Under the pieces are notes generated by a model that ran no database searches, was not told the DNA's origin, and worked only from the letters and a program-made list of their open reading frames with translations. Made by a program: the position numbers and the translations under genes. From Anaerosalibacter massiliensis (lineage in GTDB: Bacteria > Bacillota > Clostridia > Tissierellales > Sporanaerobacteraceae), in contig CCEZ01000020.1 in the NCBI GenBank assembly GCA_000751555.1, positions 27,717 through 91,716 on the forward strand: a DNA stretch of 64,000 bases. The letters run 5' to 3'. This document shows positions 45,155 to 54,858 of the stretch, one piece after another (position 1 is the first letter of the stretch; each line of letters opens with the position of its first letter).

Positions 45155-45712
45155 TTGTATGCAGTAATAGGGCTAGGAAATCCAGGGAAAAAATATGAAA
45201 AGACTAGGCATAATATAGGATTTAATACAGTAGATTTATTAGCTAGTAGAAATAGTATAGAAATAAATAAGATTAAATTTAAAAGTGTTTATGGTAGAGG
45301 ACAGATAGGAAATGAAAATGTTTTATTAGTTAAGCCTCAAACCTATATGAATAATAGTGGAATTTCTATACTTGAACTATATAAATACTATAAAATTCCT
45401 ATAGAGAATATATTAGTAATAGTAGATGATATAGATATAGATTTTGCTGATATAAGAATTAAAAGAAAAGGAAGTGCAGGAACCCATAATGGCTTAAAGT
45501 CAATTATATATCATCTTGAAAGAGACGATTTTCCTAGGATAAAGATTGGAATAGGTAGTCCGCCTCCAGAATGGGATTTAGCTGATTTCGTAACAAGTAA
45601 ATTTCAAAAAAAAGAAGAAAAACTTATTCAAGAAGCAGTTGAAATAGCTTGTGAAGCAATTGAAACAATTATAAGAAAAAATATAGATATAGCAATGAAC
45701 AAATTTAATTAA
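45155..45712 (+). CDS. pth: Peptidyl-tRNA hydrolase
   Basis: Recycles peptidyl-tRNAs dropped from ribosomes. The 185-aa product has GLGNPGKKYEKTRHNIGF with the catalytic His, KPQTYMNNSG, VDDIDIDFADIRIKRKGSAGTHNGLKS and FPRIKIGIG. The start is TTG, with aaggagc eight to fourteen bases upstream; a nearby ATG (45151) is in another frame. A GC-rich hairpin lies between its stop and mfd. Confidence 0.95.
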   Translation: MYAVIGLGNPGKKYEKTRHNIGFNTVDLLASRNSIEINKIKFKSVYGRGQIGNENVLLVKPQTYMNNSGISILELYKYYKIPIENILVIVDDIDIDFADIRIKRKGSAGTHNGLKSIIYHLERDDFPRIKIGIGSPPPEWDLADFVTSKFQKKEEKLIQEAVEIACEAIETIIRKNIDIAMNKFN

Positions 45713-45715
45713 AAA

Positions 45716-45744
45716 GAAAGCCCAGGAACATAACCTGGGCTTAA
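45716..45744 (+). other. Hairpin between pth and mfd
   Basis: aagcccagg pairs with cctgggctt around a seven-base loop. There is no T tract after it, so it may stabilise or process the mRNA more than terminate it. Confidence 0.45.
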
Positions 45745-45769
45745 GGTATTTGGTTAAGGAGTTGATTAA

Positions 45770-48700
45770 ATGCCGCAAAATATTTTCATAGATCCATTAA
45801 AAAATTTACCTTCCTACGAAAAATTATTAGAAGAAATAGGAAGAAGAACTAGCCCTATAGCCATTCATGGTCTAAGCAGTGAAAGTTTAGGTCATATTAC
45901 CTATGCTCTAAATGAGGATACCCATAAGCAAATATTAGTAGTAACATCTGATGAAACAAAGGCAAAAGAAATATATGAGGATTTAAAAAATTTTCATATT
46001 CCTGTGGAACTATATGATTCAAGAGAACTAGTGCTATATGATATTGAAGCTTTTAGTTATGAAACTATTCATTCAAGATTAAAGATTTTATCTAAATTAA
46101 ACAATGGAGAAAATCTAGTTGTAGTAACATATGTAGAAGCATTGTTAAATAAAATAATGAGTAGAGAAATATTTAAGGAGTATACTGAAAGTATAAAATA
46201 TGGTGAAACAATTGAACTTGAGAAATTAATTGCAAACTTTGTAACTAAAGGATATGAAAGAGTAAATATGTTGGAAGGAAAGGGACAATTTAGTATAAGA
46301 GGAGGTATTATTGATTTCTTTCCACCAGATAACAATCATCCTTATAGAATAGAACTATTTGATGATGAAGTAGATTCTATAAGAATATTTGACATAGGAA
46401 CTCAAAGATCTATTGAAAAAGTTGATGAAATATCAATACCTCCTACTAAAGAAATTTTAATTTTAGATGATTTTAAGGAGGAAATTATTTTAAACCTCAA
46501 TGAGGATTTTAATAGAGGGTTGAGAAAGATTAGTGATGATTCTAAATCAAAAGATTTATTAGATGAAAAATTTTCAAAGTATATAGAAGCATTAAGGGAA
46601 GATTTAAGTATATCTAATGTAGATATGGTAACTCCATATATTCCAGATGACAAATTAGGAAGTCTCATAGACTATTTATGTAGGGATAGTTTAGTTTTAC
46701 TAGATGATCCAAAAAGGATTGAAGAGAGAATTAAAGAAATCTACAATGATTTTGTATTTAAATTTACTGATGTATTCCAACAAGGTGAAGTGTTGCCTAG
46801 TCATGAAAGAATATATTTCGATTATGAAAAAATATCTAAAAAAATTAAAGATTATATATGCTTGACCATAACTACATTCTTAAAAACTGATGAAAAATAT
46901 CCTCCCAAATCAATTTTAAATATTACTACTAAGGGCATGCAGTCATTTCACAATAAAATTGATTTCTTAGTGGAGGAATTAAATCACTATAAATATAGAG
47001 GGTATAAAACTATAATTTTTTCAGGAACTGAAGACAGGGGTAAAAGATTAGAAGAGGCTTTAAAAGAAAAGGGTATAGAATGTATATATATTTATGATAA
47101 TGAACGTGCTATAAAATCTAGTCAAGTATTTATTATATCAGGTAGTATAAATAAAGGATTTGAGTACTCAGCTATAAAATTCGTATTAATAAGCGATAAA
47201 GAAGTATTTGGAACGAATAGAAAGCAAGCATCTAAACCTTTTAAAAAGAATACGAAGAAGGTAACAGATTTTTCTGACTTAAAAATTGGAAGTTATGTTG
47301 TGCATGAAAATCATGGAATAGGTCAGTATTTAGGGGTAGAACAATTAGACATTCAAGGGATTAAAAAGGATTATTTAACTATTAAATACAAGGGAAAAGA
47401 TAAACTCTATGTACCTGTAGATCAGATGAATCTAATTCAAAAGTATGTAGGAGCAGACAAATCTAAACCCAAAATAAACAAACTAAGTAGTTCTGAGTGG
47501 GGAAAAACTAAGGCAAAAGCAAAAAGAGCTATTGAAGATATGGCAAAAGATTTACTTGAACTATATGCAAAAAGACAAAGTGAAAAGGGCTTTGCATTTA
47601 GTTCTGATAATCCATGGCAAAGAGAGTTTGAAGATATGTTTCCATATAAGGAAACTGAATCGCAAGGGAGGAGTATTGAAGAGATTAAAAAAGATATGGA
47701 AAAGCCTAGGCCGATGGATAGGCTTTTATGTGGTGACGTTGGATATGGGAAAACAGAAGTGGCTTTAAGAGCAGCTTTTAAGGCAATTATGGATAGTAAA
47801 CAAGTAGCTTTCTTAGTACCTACCACTATTTTAGCCCAACAACATTATAATACTATAATAAGTAGATTTAATGAATTTCCAATTAAAGTAGGCATCTTAA
47901 GTAGGTTTAAAACTCCTGCTGAACAGAAAAAGATTATTGAAGATCTAAGAAATGGAAATATAGATATAATAGTTGGTACTCATAGATTACTGTCTAAAGA
48001 TGTAAAGTTTAGTGATCTAGGACTTTTAATAGTTGATGAAGAACAACGTTTTGGAGTTAAACATAAGGAAAAATTGAAGCAAATTAAGGAAAATGTAGAT
48101 GTACTCACTCTTACAGCTACACCTATTCCAAGAACTCTTCATATGTCTTTAATAGGTATAAGAGATATGAGCATTATAGATGAACCACCGGAAGAAAGAT
48201 ACCCAATTCAAACTTATGTAGTAGAATATAATGAGCAATTAGCAAGAGATGCCATTATTAAAGAGATAAATAGAGGTGGTCAAGTTTATTTCGTATATAA
48301 TAGAGTTGAAACAATAGATAGAATGGCATCTAGATTGAAAAAAATAGTTCCTGAAGCTAATATTGCAATAGGCCATGGTCAGATGAGTGAAAGAGAATTG
48401 GAAAAAGTAATGATTAAATTCTTAAACAAGGAATATAATGTTCTAGTATGTACTACTATCATAGAGACTGGTTTAGATATTCCAAATGTAAATACTATAG
48501 TAGTATATGATTCTGATAAAATGGGACTATCTCAACTATATCAGTTAAGAGGAAGAGTTGGAAGGACTAATAGATTGGCTTTTGCTTATCTTATGTATGA
48601 AAGAGATAAAGTGTTGTCAGAAGTAGCGGAAAAAAGATTAAAGGCAATAAAGGAGTTTACAGAATTTGGTTCAGGGTTTAAAATAGCTATGAGGGACTTA

Positions 48701-49273
48701 GAAATTAGAGGGGCAGGAAATTTATTAGGAATGGAACAACATGGTCATATTGAAGCAATAGGTTATGATTTATATGTGAAGTTCTTAAATGATACTATAA
48801 AGAGATTTAAAGGTGATGAAGTAGAAGATATAGTAGAGACTACTATAGAACTTAAAATAGATGGGTATATACCAGATAAATATATTTCTGATGAAGAGAT
48901 AAAAATTGAAATATATAAGAAGATTGCAAGTATTCAAACTGAAGAAGATTATCATGATTTAGTAGAGGAGCTTATAGATAGATTTGGAGATATACCTATA
49001 GAGGTAGACAATTTAATGAAAATATCTTATATTAAAAATATATCCAGTCGTTCATATATAACAAGCATAGTACAAAATAAAGATTTTATAGAGATACAAT
49101 TTAGTTCATCATCCTATATTAAGCCAAAGCTTATACATGAATTATCCAGTGATTATAAAAGAAGATTGCAATTTGATCTATCAGATAAGCCTACCTTTAA
49201 ATTTAGACCAGGTATTAAAGTTCTAGATAAATTGAAGGTATTAGTAGAAAAAATAAATAATTCTCTTAAATAA
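45770..49273 (+). CDS. mfd: Transcription-repair coupling factor Mfd
   Basis: Removes RNA polymerase stalled at DNA lesions and recruits UvrA. The 1167-aa order is normal: UvrB-like N-terminal module (IRGGIIDFFPPD at about 180), the RNA-polymerase-interacting domain starting near residue 504 (IGSYVVHENHGIGQYLG), RecG-like helicase motor with Walker A GDVGYGKTE (about 655), DEEQ (756), TATPIPRTLHM and QLRGRVGR, and a C-terminal TRCF domain. A small aaggag site precedes the ATG. Confidence 0.97.
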   Translation: MPQNIFIDPLKNLPSYEKLLEEIGRRTSPIAIHGLSSESLGHITYALNEDTHKQILVVTSDETKAKEIYEDLKNFHIPVELYDSRELVLYDIEAFSYETIHSRLKILSKLNNGENLVVVTYVEALLNKIMSREIFKEYTESIKYGETIELEKLIANFVTKGYERVNMLEGKGQFSIRGGIIDFFPPDNNHPYRIELFDDEVDSIRIFDIGTQRSIEKVDEISIPPTKEILILDDFKEEIILNLNEDFNRGLRKISDDSKSKDLLDEKFSKYIEALREDLSISNVDMVTPYIPDDKLGSLIDYLCRDSLVLLDDPKRIEERIKEIYNDFVFKFTDVFQQGEVLPSHERIYFDYEKISKKIKDYICLTITTFLKTDEKYPPKSILNITTKGMQSFHNKIDFLVEELNHYKYRGYKTIIFSGTEDRGKRLEEALKEKGIECIYIYDNERAIKSSQVFIISGSINKGFEYSAIKFVLISDKEVFGTNRKQASKPFKKNTKKVTDFSDLKIGSYVVHENHGIGQYLGVEQLDIQGIKKDYLTIKYKGKDKLYVPVDQMNLIQKYVGADKSKPKINKLSSSEWGKTKAKAKRAIEDMAKDLLELYAKRQSEKGFAFSSDNPWQREFEDMFPYKETESQGRSIEEIKKDMEKPRPMDRLLCGDVGYGKTEVALRAAFKAIMDSKQVAFLVPTTILAQQHYNTIISRFNEFPIKVGILSRFKTPAEQKKIIEDLRNGNIDIIVGTHRLLSKDVKFSDLGLLIVDEEQRFGVKHKEKLKQIKENVDVLTLTATPIPRTLHMSLIGIRDMSIIDEPPEERYPIQTYVVEYNEQLARDAIIKEINRGGQVYFVYNRVETIDRMASRLKKIVPEANIAIGHGQMSERELEKVMIKFLNKEYNVLVCTTIIETGLDIPNVNTIVVYDSDKMGLSQLYQLRGRVGRTNRLAFAYLMYERDKVLSEVAEKRLKAIKEFTEFGSGFKIAMRDLEIRGAGNLLGMEQHGHIEAIGYDLYVKFLNDTIKRFKGDEVEDIVETTIELKIDGYIPDKYISDEEIKIEIYKKIASIQTEEDYHDLVEELIDRFGDIPIEVDNLMKISYIKNISSRSYITSIVQNKDFIEIQFSSSSYIKPKLIHELSSDYKRRLQFDLSDKPTFKFRPGIKVLDKLKVLVEKINNSLK

Positions 49274-49327
49274 AAAGTGAATATTGATTCACTGATTAAA
49301 CTTGAGATTAAAGAAAGGATGTTTTAA

Positions 49328-50356
49328 TTGATTAAATCTAATGGAAAAATTTTAAAAGCTTCATTGGTTTTGGGACTAGCAATAATGGTTTTAGCTGGTT
49401 GTCAAACAGCTCCTAAAGATTCGGTGGCAAAAGTTAATGGAGATTATATTTCTAAAACAGAATTTGATAAAACTTTTGGAATGGTAAAAAAAGGATATGA
49501 AGCACAGTTTGGACCAGATATTTTGAAACAAGAAGGTGAGAATGGTGAAACTTTTGAGAAGATGATAAGAAAAAATATTCTAGATGCTTTAATTATGGAG
49601 AAGATAGAGCTTAAAGAGGCTAAAAATAATAAAATATCTACTACTGATGAAGAGGTAAATGAATTAATTAAACAATATAAAGAAAAACTTGGCGGTGAAA
49701 AAAAATATAAAGAATTTTTAAAGGATAATTTTGTAGATGAAGCTTACTTTAAGGAAATGGTTAAAAAAGAAATAACAATTGAAAAATACAGAGAGGATTA
49801 TATAAATAAAGCAAAAGCAACAGATGAAGAAGCAAGAAAATTTTTTGAAGATAATAAAGAATCTTTTGAAATGGTAGAGGCTAGCCATATATTATTAGAA
49901 AAAGAGGAAGATGCAAAAAAAGTACTAGAAGAAATTAAGAATGGAGGAGATTTCAAAGCTTTAGCAAAAGCTAAATCAAAGGATGAGGGAAGTGCTAAAG
50001 AAGGAGGAAGTTTAGGATATTTTACAAGAGAAAAAATGGTACCAGAATTTTCTAAAGTTGCTTTCTCACTAAAACCAGGAGAAATAAGTGAAATAGTTAA
50101 AAGCAACCATGGATATCATATTATAAAAGTAGAGAATAAAATAGATAAATATGAGAAGATGACGGATGAAGGAAAAAAATCAATTATTCAAAATGTGAAA
50201 GGTAAAAAACTTCAGGAACATTTAGATAAATTGAGGGAAGAAGCAGATATAAAGATTTATATGAAAGAGGATAAAGAGTCAGATAAGAAAGCTGATAAAG
50301 ATAACAATAAAGAAAATAATAAAGGAAATAATAAAGAGGAAAAGAAATCCAAATAG
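49328..50356 (+). CDS. prsA: PrsA-like lipoprotein foldase (parvulin peptidyl-prolyl isomerase)
   Basis: A membrane-anchored extracytoplasmic chaperone for secreted proteins. The signal peptide ends in a lipobox LAGC with Cys25 as the lipid anchor. An N-terminal SurA-like region (about 30-170) is followed by a parvulin domain, EASHILLEKEEDA to HGYHIIKVENK (about 180-270), and a Lys/Asn/Glu-rich low-complexity tail. Length 342 aa. The start is TTG behind aaaggatg. It stands in the place where B. subtilis has mfd-spoVT, as in many clostridia. Confidence 0.9.
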   Translation: MIKSNGKILKASLVLGLAIMVLAGCQTAPKDSVAKVNGDYISKTEFDKTFGMVKKGYEAQFGPDILKQEGENGETFEKMIRKNILDALIMEKIELKEAKNNKISTTDEEVNELIKQYKEKLGGEKKYKEFLKDNFVDEAYFKEMVKKEITIEKYREDYINKAKATDEEARKFFEDNKESFEMVEASHILLEKEEDAKKVLEEIKNGGDFKALAKAKSKDEGSAKEGGSLGYFTREKMVPEFSKVAFSLKPGEISEIVKSNHGYHIIKVENKIDKYEKMTDEGKKSIIQNVKGKKLQEHLDKLREEADIKIYMKEDKESDKKADKDNNKENNKGNNKEEKKSK

Positions 50357-50396
50357 TAAAGAAACTTTACAGTTTAAACTGTAAAGTTTCTTTATA
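50357..50396 (+). terminator. Terminator after prsA
   Basis: A perfect palindrome, aaagaaactttacagttt with its complement, followed by Ts. Confidence 0.85.
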
Positions 50397-50429
50397 TATA
50401 TAATACTTTATCTTAACTTTACCATTCAT

Positions 50430-50459
50430 GTATAAAATGTTTATATAAGTAAAATAATA
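50430..50459 (+). promoter_or_regulatory. Possible sigma-G/F promoter of spoVT
   Basis: GTATA (50430-50434), 18 bases, then AATAATA (50453-50459) fits the forespore sigma consensus GyATR-N18-cATnnTA apart from the first base of the -10. spoVT is sigma-G dependent in B. subtilis. Confidence 0.45.
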
Positions 50460-50494
50460 AATATACAAGAAAATTACATTTTAGGAGGGAAAAC

Positions 50495-51046
50495 ATGAAG
50501 GCTACTGGAATAGTTAGAAGAATTGATGATTTAGGTAGAGTAGTTATTCCAAAAGAGATTAGGAGGACATTAAGAATAAGAGAAGGCGATCCTTTAGAAA
50601 TATTTACAGATAGAGAAGGAGAGGTTATACTTAAGAAATATTCTCCTATTGGAGAACTAAATGAATTTGCAACAGAATATTGTGAATCATTGTATGAAAC
50701 AATTAATCATACTGTTGTTATAACTGATAGAGATACTATTATAGCTATTGCAGGAGGTTCAAAGAAAGAATATTTAGATAAAAGAGTAAGCCAAAGTTTA
50801 GAAAAAATAATGGAAGATAGAGAAGTCTATATATCAAATGATACTAATAAACCAATTAGACTTTTTTATGAAGATGAAAATTTAGATGAATACACATCAC
50901 AAATAGTAGTTCCCATAGTAATGCAAGGAGATCCAATAGGTGCAATAATCTTTATATCAAAAGATTCAGATGTTACAATGGGGGAACTAGAAGTGAAATT
51001 AGGAGAAACAGCAGCAGGATTTTTATCAAAACAAATGGAGAGTTAA
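50495..51046 (+). CDS. spoVT: Stage V sporulation protein T (AbrB-type regulator)
   Basis: A forespore transcription factor that tunes sigma-G genes. The N-terminal AbrB DNA-binding domain is nearly invariant (MKATGIVRRIDDLGRVVIPK, EGDPLEIFTDREGEVILKKYSP), followed by a GAF-like domain to residue 183 (TVVITDRDTIIAIAGGSK). aggaggg precedes the ATG. It is flanked by terminators on both sides, so it is a single-gene unit. Confidence 0.97.
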   Translation: MKATGIVRRIDDLGRVVIPKEIRRTLRIREGDPLEIFTDREGEVILKKYSPIGELNEFATEYCESLYETINHTVVITDRDTIIAIAGGSKKEYLDKRVSQSLEKIMEDREVYISNDTNKPIRLFYEDENLDEYTSQIVVPIVMQGDPIGAIIFISKDSDVTMGELEVKLGETAAGFLSKQMES

Positions 51047-51100
51047 TAAAAAGAGCTATCTTAAAAACTTAAAAAATTTTAAGATAGCTCTTTTATTTAT
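51047..51100 (+). terminator. Terminator after spoVT
   Basis: aaaagagctatcttaaaa pairs with ttttaagatagctctttt across a ten-base loop, followed by Ts. Confidence 0.88.
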
Positions 51101-51264
51101 TCTGTAATAAATCTTTTTTTCATAAAATATCTTTTCCATATAGCATATTTAATTTACAAATTTTAAAATATAGTATAAATAAGATTGGAATTTACATTAG
51201 TTTAATGTACAATTAGGAATAATGGAGTTTAGTAAATTATAAACCATAGAATATGTGAAAGGTG

Positions 51265-51315
51265 GTGAATTGCCTGGTTTTTAAAAAAATGCAGATTTTA
51301 GACCAGGAATTATAA
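51265..51315 (+). other. Possible 16-codon leader ORF with hairpin before the SpoVB-like gene
   Basis: A GTG at 51265 opens 16 codons ending in a TAA whose last A starts the next ATG (TAATG, 51313-51317). The same stretch contains an inverted repeat cctggt/accagg around an AT-rich loop, between a strong aaaggtgg (51258-51265) and the ATG. It may couple translation or bring the ribosome site close by folding. Confidence 0.35.
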
Positions 51316-52925
51316 TGACCAGAGAAAATTTTTTAAAAGGTGCGGCTATTCTAGGTATTGCAGGGGTCATAGTTAAAATTTTAGGGGCATTTTATAGAAT
51401 ACCTATTAGCAATATAATAAAGACAGAAGGCATGGGATATTATCAAACAGCCTATCCTCTATATGTCCTGCTCCTAACTATTTCAACTTCAGGATTCCCT
51501 GTGGCTATTGCTAAATTAGTTTCAGAAAAAAGAGCCTTAGGAGATTATAGAGGAGCTCATAAAGTATTTAAAGTAGCTTTAGCAGGACTTTTTATATGTG
51601 GTATTTTAACTAGTTTATTTGTATTTTTATCAGCAGAAAACATTGTTAAAGCATTAGGAAATACTAATGCTTATTTCTCGCTAATAGCATTGGTACCAGC
51701 ATTATTTTTTGTACCAATGATGTCTGCTTTTAGAGGATATTTTCAAGGAAGGCAGTCAATGGGACCTACAGCGATTTCTCAAATTTCAGAGCAGGCATTT
51801 AGAGTGGGTTCAGGTTTATTTCTAACCTATTATCTATTAGATAGAGGGATTCCAATTGCAGCAGGAGGAGCTTCTTTTGGAGGCTCTATAGGAGCTATTT
51901 CAGGAACATTAGCTATGGTTTTAATATACTTGTTTAAAAGAAAAGATATTGGTAAAGAAATAAAGATGACTGAAGGATATGAGGAAGAAACTACTGGGAA
52001 AATTGTTAAAGATTTATTGGCAATAGCTATCCCAATAACTATAGGTTCAGCTATTGCACCTATAATGGATACTATTGATGCAGCTATAGTTATGAGGAGA
52101 CTTCAATATGTTGGATTTAGTGAGTTCCAAGCAAATGATCTCTATGGACAATTAAAAGGACTTGCCCAAACCTTAATAAATTTGCCTCAAGTATTTTCAA
52201 TGGCATTGGCTATAAGTTTAGTCCCAGCTATTTCAGATGCATATGCTAGAAAGAAAAGGGGCGAAATGAAAAGTATAATATCCTCTGGAGTAAGGGTTAC
52301 TTTACTTATAGGATTGCCTTGTGCTTTAGGACTCTTTGTTTTGGGGAAACCTATTATTAGATTGCTTTATTTTAAGAACTCTTTAGAAGCATTAAATAGC
52401 ACAGGAGAAATACTTCAATATCTTTCTTTTGGAGTGATTTTCCTAACTCTAGTTCAATCTCTTACAGCTATACTTCAAGGACTAGGAAACCCAATTATTC
52501 CAGTGAGAAATTTATTAATAGGTGCTATTGCAAAGACTATACTTACTTATATTTTAACTGGTATACCAAGGATTAATGTGAAGGGAGCAGCAATAAGTAC
52601 AGTAGTTGCTTATTTAATTGCAAGTACTTTGGACTTGATAAGTGTGAGAAAATATGCGAAGATGGAATTTGAGACAGGAGAGGTTTTTGTTAAACCTTTA
52701 ATTTCGGCTATAGGAATGGCAATTATGGCAAGACTAAGTCATATAGCCTTGAATTCTGTTATAGGAGATAGATTGGCTACCATATTAGCCATAATTGTAG
52801 GGGCAGTAATCTATTTCTTATTGCTTATAAGAACAGGGTCTATAACTTATGAAGATTTTAAATTATTGCCAAAGGGAGATAAAATAGCAAAGACTCTCGT
52901 TAAACTTAAATTATTAAAAATTTAG
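51315..52925 (+). CDS. SpoVB/YtgP-like polysaccharide flippase (MOP superfamily)
   Basis: A 536-aa membrane protein related to SpoVB and the lipid II flippase MurJ; it may flip lipid-linked precursors for wall or cortex synthesis. The N-terminus TRENFLKGAAILGIAGVIVKILGAFYRIPI is typical, followed by about 14 hydrophobic segments with SAFRGYFQGRQSMGPTA and QGLGNPIIPVRN. Position after spoVT and before mazG matches yabM/spoVB of Bacillus. A weak agga site is near the ATG, with a stronger one beyond a hairpin upstream. Confidence 0.9.
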   Translation: MTRENFLKGAAILGIAGVIVKILGAFYRIPISNIIKTEGMGYYQTAYPLYVLLLTISTSGFPVAIAKLVSEKRALGDYRGAHKVFKVALAGLFICGILTSLFVFLSAENIVKALGNTNAYFSLIALVPALFFVPMMSAFRGYFQGRQSMGPTAISQISEQAFRVGSGLFLTYYLLDRGIPIAAGGASFGGSIGAISGTLAMVLIYLFKRKDIGKEIKMTEGYEEETTGKIVKDLLAIAIPITIGSAIAPIMDTIDAAIVMRRLQYVGFSEFQANDLYGQLKGLAQTLINLPQVFSMALAISLVPAISDAYARKKRGEMKSIISSGVRVTLLIGLPCALGLFVLGKPIIRLLYFKNSLEALNSTGEILQYLSFGVIFLTLVQSLTAILQGLGNPIIPVRNLLIGAIAKTILTYILTGIPRINVKGAAISTVVAYLIASTLDLISVRKYAKMEFETGEVFVKPLISAIGMAIMARLSHIALNSVIGDRLATILAIIVGAVIYFLLLIRTGSITYEDFKLLPKGDKIAKTLVKLKLLKI

Positions 52926-52955
52926 TTAAATAGATAAAACAGGGAGAAGATATAC

Positions 52956-54422
52956 ATGAGTAAAATATATATAATAGGATTAGGTCCTGGGGATATAAAT
53001 TGTTTAACATTAGGAGCATTGGAAAGACTAAATAGTGGATATAAAAACATATTGAGAACAGAAAAGCATCCTACAGTATCTTATCTAAAAGAAAAAAACA
53101 TACCATATATATCCTATGATTTTGTATATGAAGAAAAAGAAAATTTTGAACAGGTTTATAATTATATAGTAGAGGATTTAATTGAAAAGGCCTATAAATA
53201 TAAAGTAGTTAATTATTTTGTACCAGGAAATCCATTAGTGGCTGAAAAAGCTGTAGAAATTTTATTAGATTGTAGGGAAAAAAAGAATATAGAACTTGAG
53301 ATAATCACAGGAATGAGTTTTATTGATCCTATGTTAGTAGCTGTAAACCATGACCCTATAAATGGACTAAAAATTTTAGATGGATTAAAGATTGAAGAAC
53401 AAAAGGTTGATATAAATACGGCAAATATTATTACTCAAGTATTCAATAAAAATATTGCTTCCTCTATAAAATTATATATATCTGAAATATATGGAGATGA
53501 GTATGAAGTATATATAATAAATAATGCAGGAATAATAGGTAAGGAAAAAGTTATTAAAATGCCTATATATGAATTAGATAGATATGATCAAATAACAGAT
53601 TTAACTAGTATATATATTCCTAAAGTGGATAAAATAAATACAAAAATTTATGATATAAACAACCTTTTAGATATAATGGATATCTTAAGAGGAGAGGGAG
53701 GATGCCCTTGGGATATAGAACAATCCCATTCTTCTTTAAGGGAATATGTCATAGAGGAGGCCTATGAAGTCTTAGATGCTATAGATAATGGCGATATAGA
53801 TAATCTAGAAGAAGAGTTAGGTGATTTGCTTCTCCAAGTTGTATTTCATAGTCAGATTGCCAGTGAGGCAGGATATTTTAATATAATAGATGTAACTACA
53901 AATGTGTGTGACAAACTAATTTTAAGACATCCTCATGTTTTTAAACAAAAAAAAGTAGAAAAATCTAATGAAGTAGTATATAATTGGGATGAAATAAAGT
54001 TTAAGGACAGAAAGATTGAAAACTACACAGGAAGATTAAAAGATATTCCAAAACTTCCATCACTTATGAGAAGTTATAAAGTTCAAAAAAGAGCAGCTGA
54101 CATTGGATTTGACTGGGATGATATTTATGGTACAATTGATAAAGTTAAAGAAGAGTATTTTGAAGTAATTGAAGCATTAAATCTTTGTAAAGGTGGTGAT
54201 ATGGAAAAAGTAGAAGAAGAGATAGGAGATTTATTATTTTCAGTTGTAAATATGTGTAGATTTTCAAAGGTAAATCCAGAAATAGCATTAAATAAAGCCA
54301 TTAACAAATTTATTAAAAGGTTTGAAAAAATGGAAATAAAAAGCAATGAACTTGGTAAAGATTTAAAAAGTATGACTTTAGATGAAATGGATGCACTATG
54401 GGATGAAATAAAGAATACATAA
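52956..54422 (+). CDS. mazG: Nucleoside triphosphate pyrophosphohydrolase MazG with N-terminal tetrapyrrole-methylase-like domain (YabN)
   Basis: The 488-aa protein joins an N-terminal SAM-dependent methylase-like domain (IIGLGPGDINCLTLGA, VPGNPLVAEKA) to two MazG modules, the first with GGCPWDIEQSHSSLREYVIEEAYE and EELGDLLLQVVFHSQIA, the second with GFDWDD and EEIGDLLFSVVNM. MazG hydrolyses NTPs and non-canonical nucleotides. The role of the methylase-like part is unclear; it is a conserved Firmicute fusion. It belongs to the spoVB-mazG-hup-rqcP group. Confidence 0.94.
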   Translation: MSKIYIIGLGPGDINCLTLGALERLNSGYKNILRTEKHPTVSYLKEKNIPYISYDFVYEEKENFEQVYNYIVEDLIEKAYKYKVVNYFVPGNPLVAEKAVEILLDCREKKNIELEIITGMSFIDPMLVAVNHDPINGLKILDGLKIEEQKVDINTANIITQVFNKNIASSIKLYISEIYGDEYEVYIINNAGIIGKEKVIKMPIYELDRYDQITDLTSIYIPKVDKINTKIYDINNLLDIMDILRGEGGCPWDIEQSHSSLREYVIEEAYEVLDAIDNGDIDNLEEELGDLLLQVVFHSQIASEAGYFNIIDVTTNVCDKLILRHPHVFKQKKVEKSNEVVYNWDEIKFKDRKIENYTGRLKDIPKLPSLMRSYKVQKRAADIGFDWDDIYGTIDKVKEEYFEVIEALNLCKGGDMEKVEEEIGDLLFSVVNMCRFSKVNPEIALNKAINKFIKRFEKMEIKSNELGKDLKSMTLDEMDALWDEIKNT

Positions 54423-54531
54423 AGTCATCGATATAATAAAAAAAGGATTACAAATAAGAAGGAATTTTTAAAACAAGATAGAATAAGAAGATATAGGCAA
54501 ACTATATACATTGTATGAGGAGGAATTAATT

Positions 54532-54810
54532 ATGAATAAAGCAGAATTAGTTACTAGTATAGCTGAAAAAAGTAATTTAACGAAAAAAGATGCAGAGAGT
54601 GCTTTAAATGCATTTATGAAATCTGTTGAGGAAGCATTAGTAGAAGGAGACAAAGTTCAACTTGTTGGATTTGGTACTTTCGAAGTTAGACAAAGAAAAG
54701 CAAGAGAAGGAAGAAATCCAAGAAATCCTGAAGAAGTTATTCATATTCCAGCTTCTAAGGCTCCAGTTTTCAAGGCTGGTAAAGCTTTAAAAGAATCTGT
54801 AAATAAGTAA
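54532..54810 (+). CDS. hup: DNA-binding protein HU
   Basis: A histone-like DNA-bending protein of 92 aa: NKAELVTSIAEKSNLTKKDAE at the N-terminus, VQLVGFGTFEVRQRKAREGRNP and the DNA-arm segment EEVIHIPASKAPVFKAGK. The ATG at 54532 follows aggagga by eight bases and gives the standard length; a longer in-frame start 21 bases upstream is unlikely. A strong terminator follows. Confidence 0.96.
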   Translation: MNKAELVTSIAEKSNLTKKDAESALNAFMKSVEEALVEGDKVQLVGFGTFEVRQRKAREGRNPRNPEEVIHIPASKAPVFKAGKALKESVNK

Positions 54811-54842
54811 AAAAATCAGGTCAACGACCTGATTTTTTTACT
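54808..54842 (+). terminator. Terminator after hup
   Basis: aaaatcaggt / acctgatttt with a short loop and a run of seven Ts. Confidence 0.9.
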
Positions 54843-54858
54843 AAGGAGGAAGCGTGCT

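Noticed and set aside
47437..47826. 129-codon minus-strand frame within mfd.
   Set aside because: Antisense to conserved helicase motifs, no ribosome site, low-complexity Ser/Leu-rich translation.
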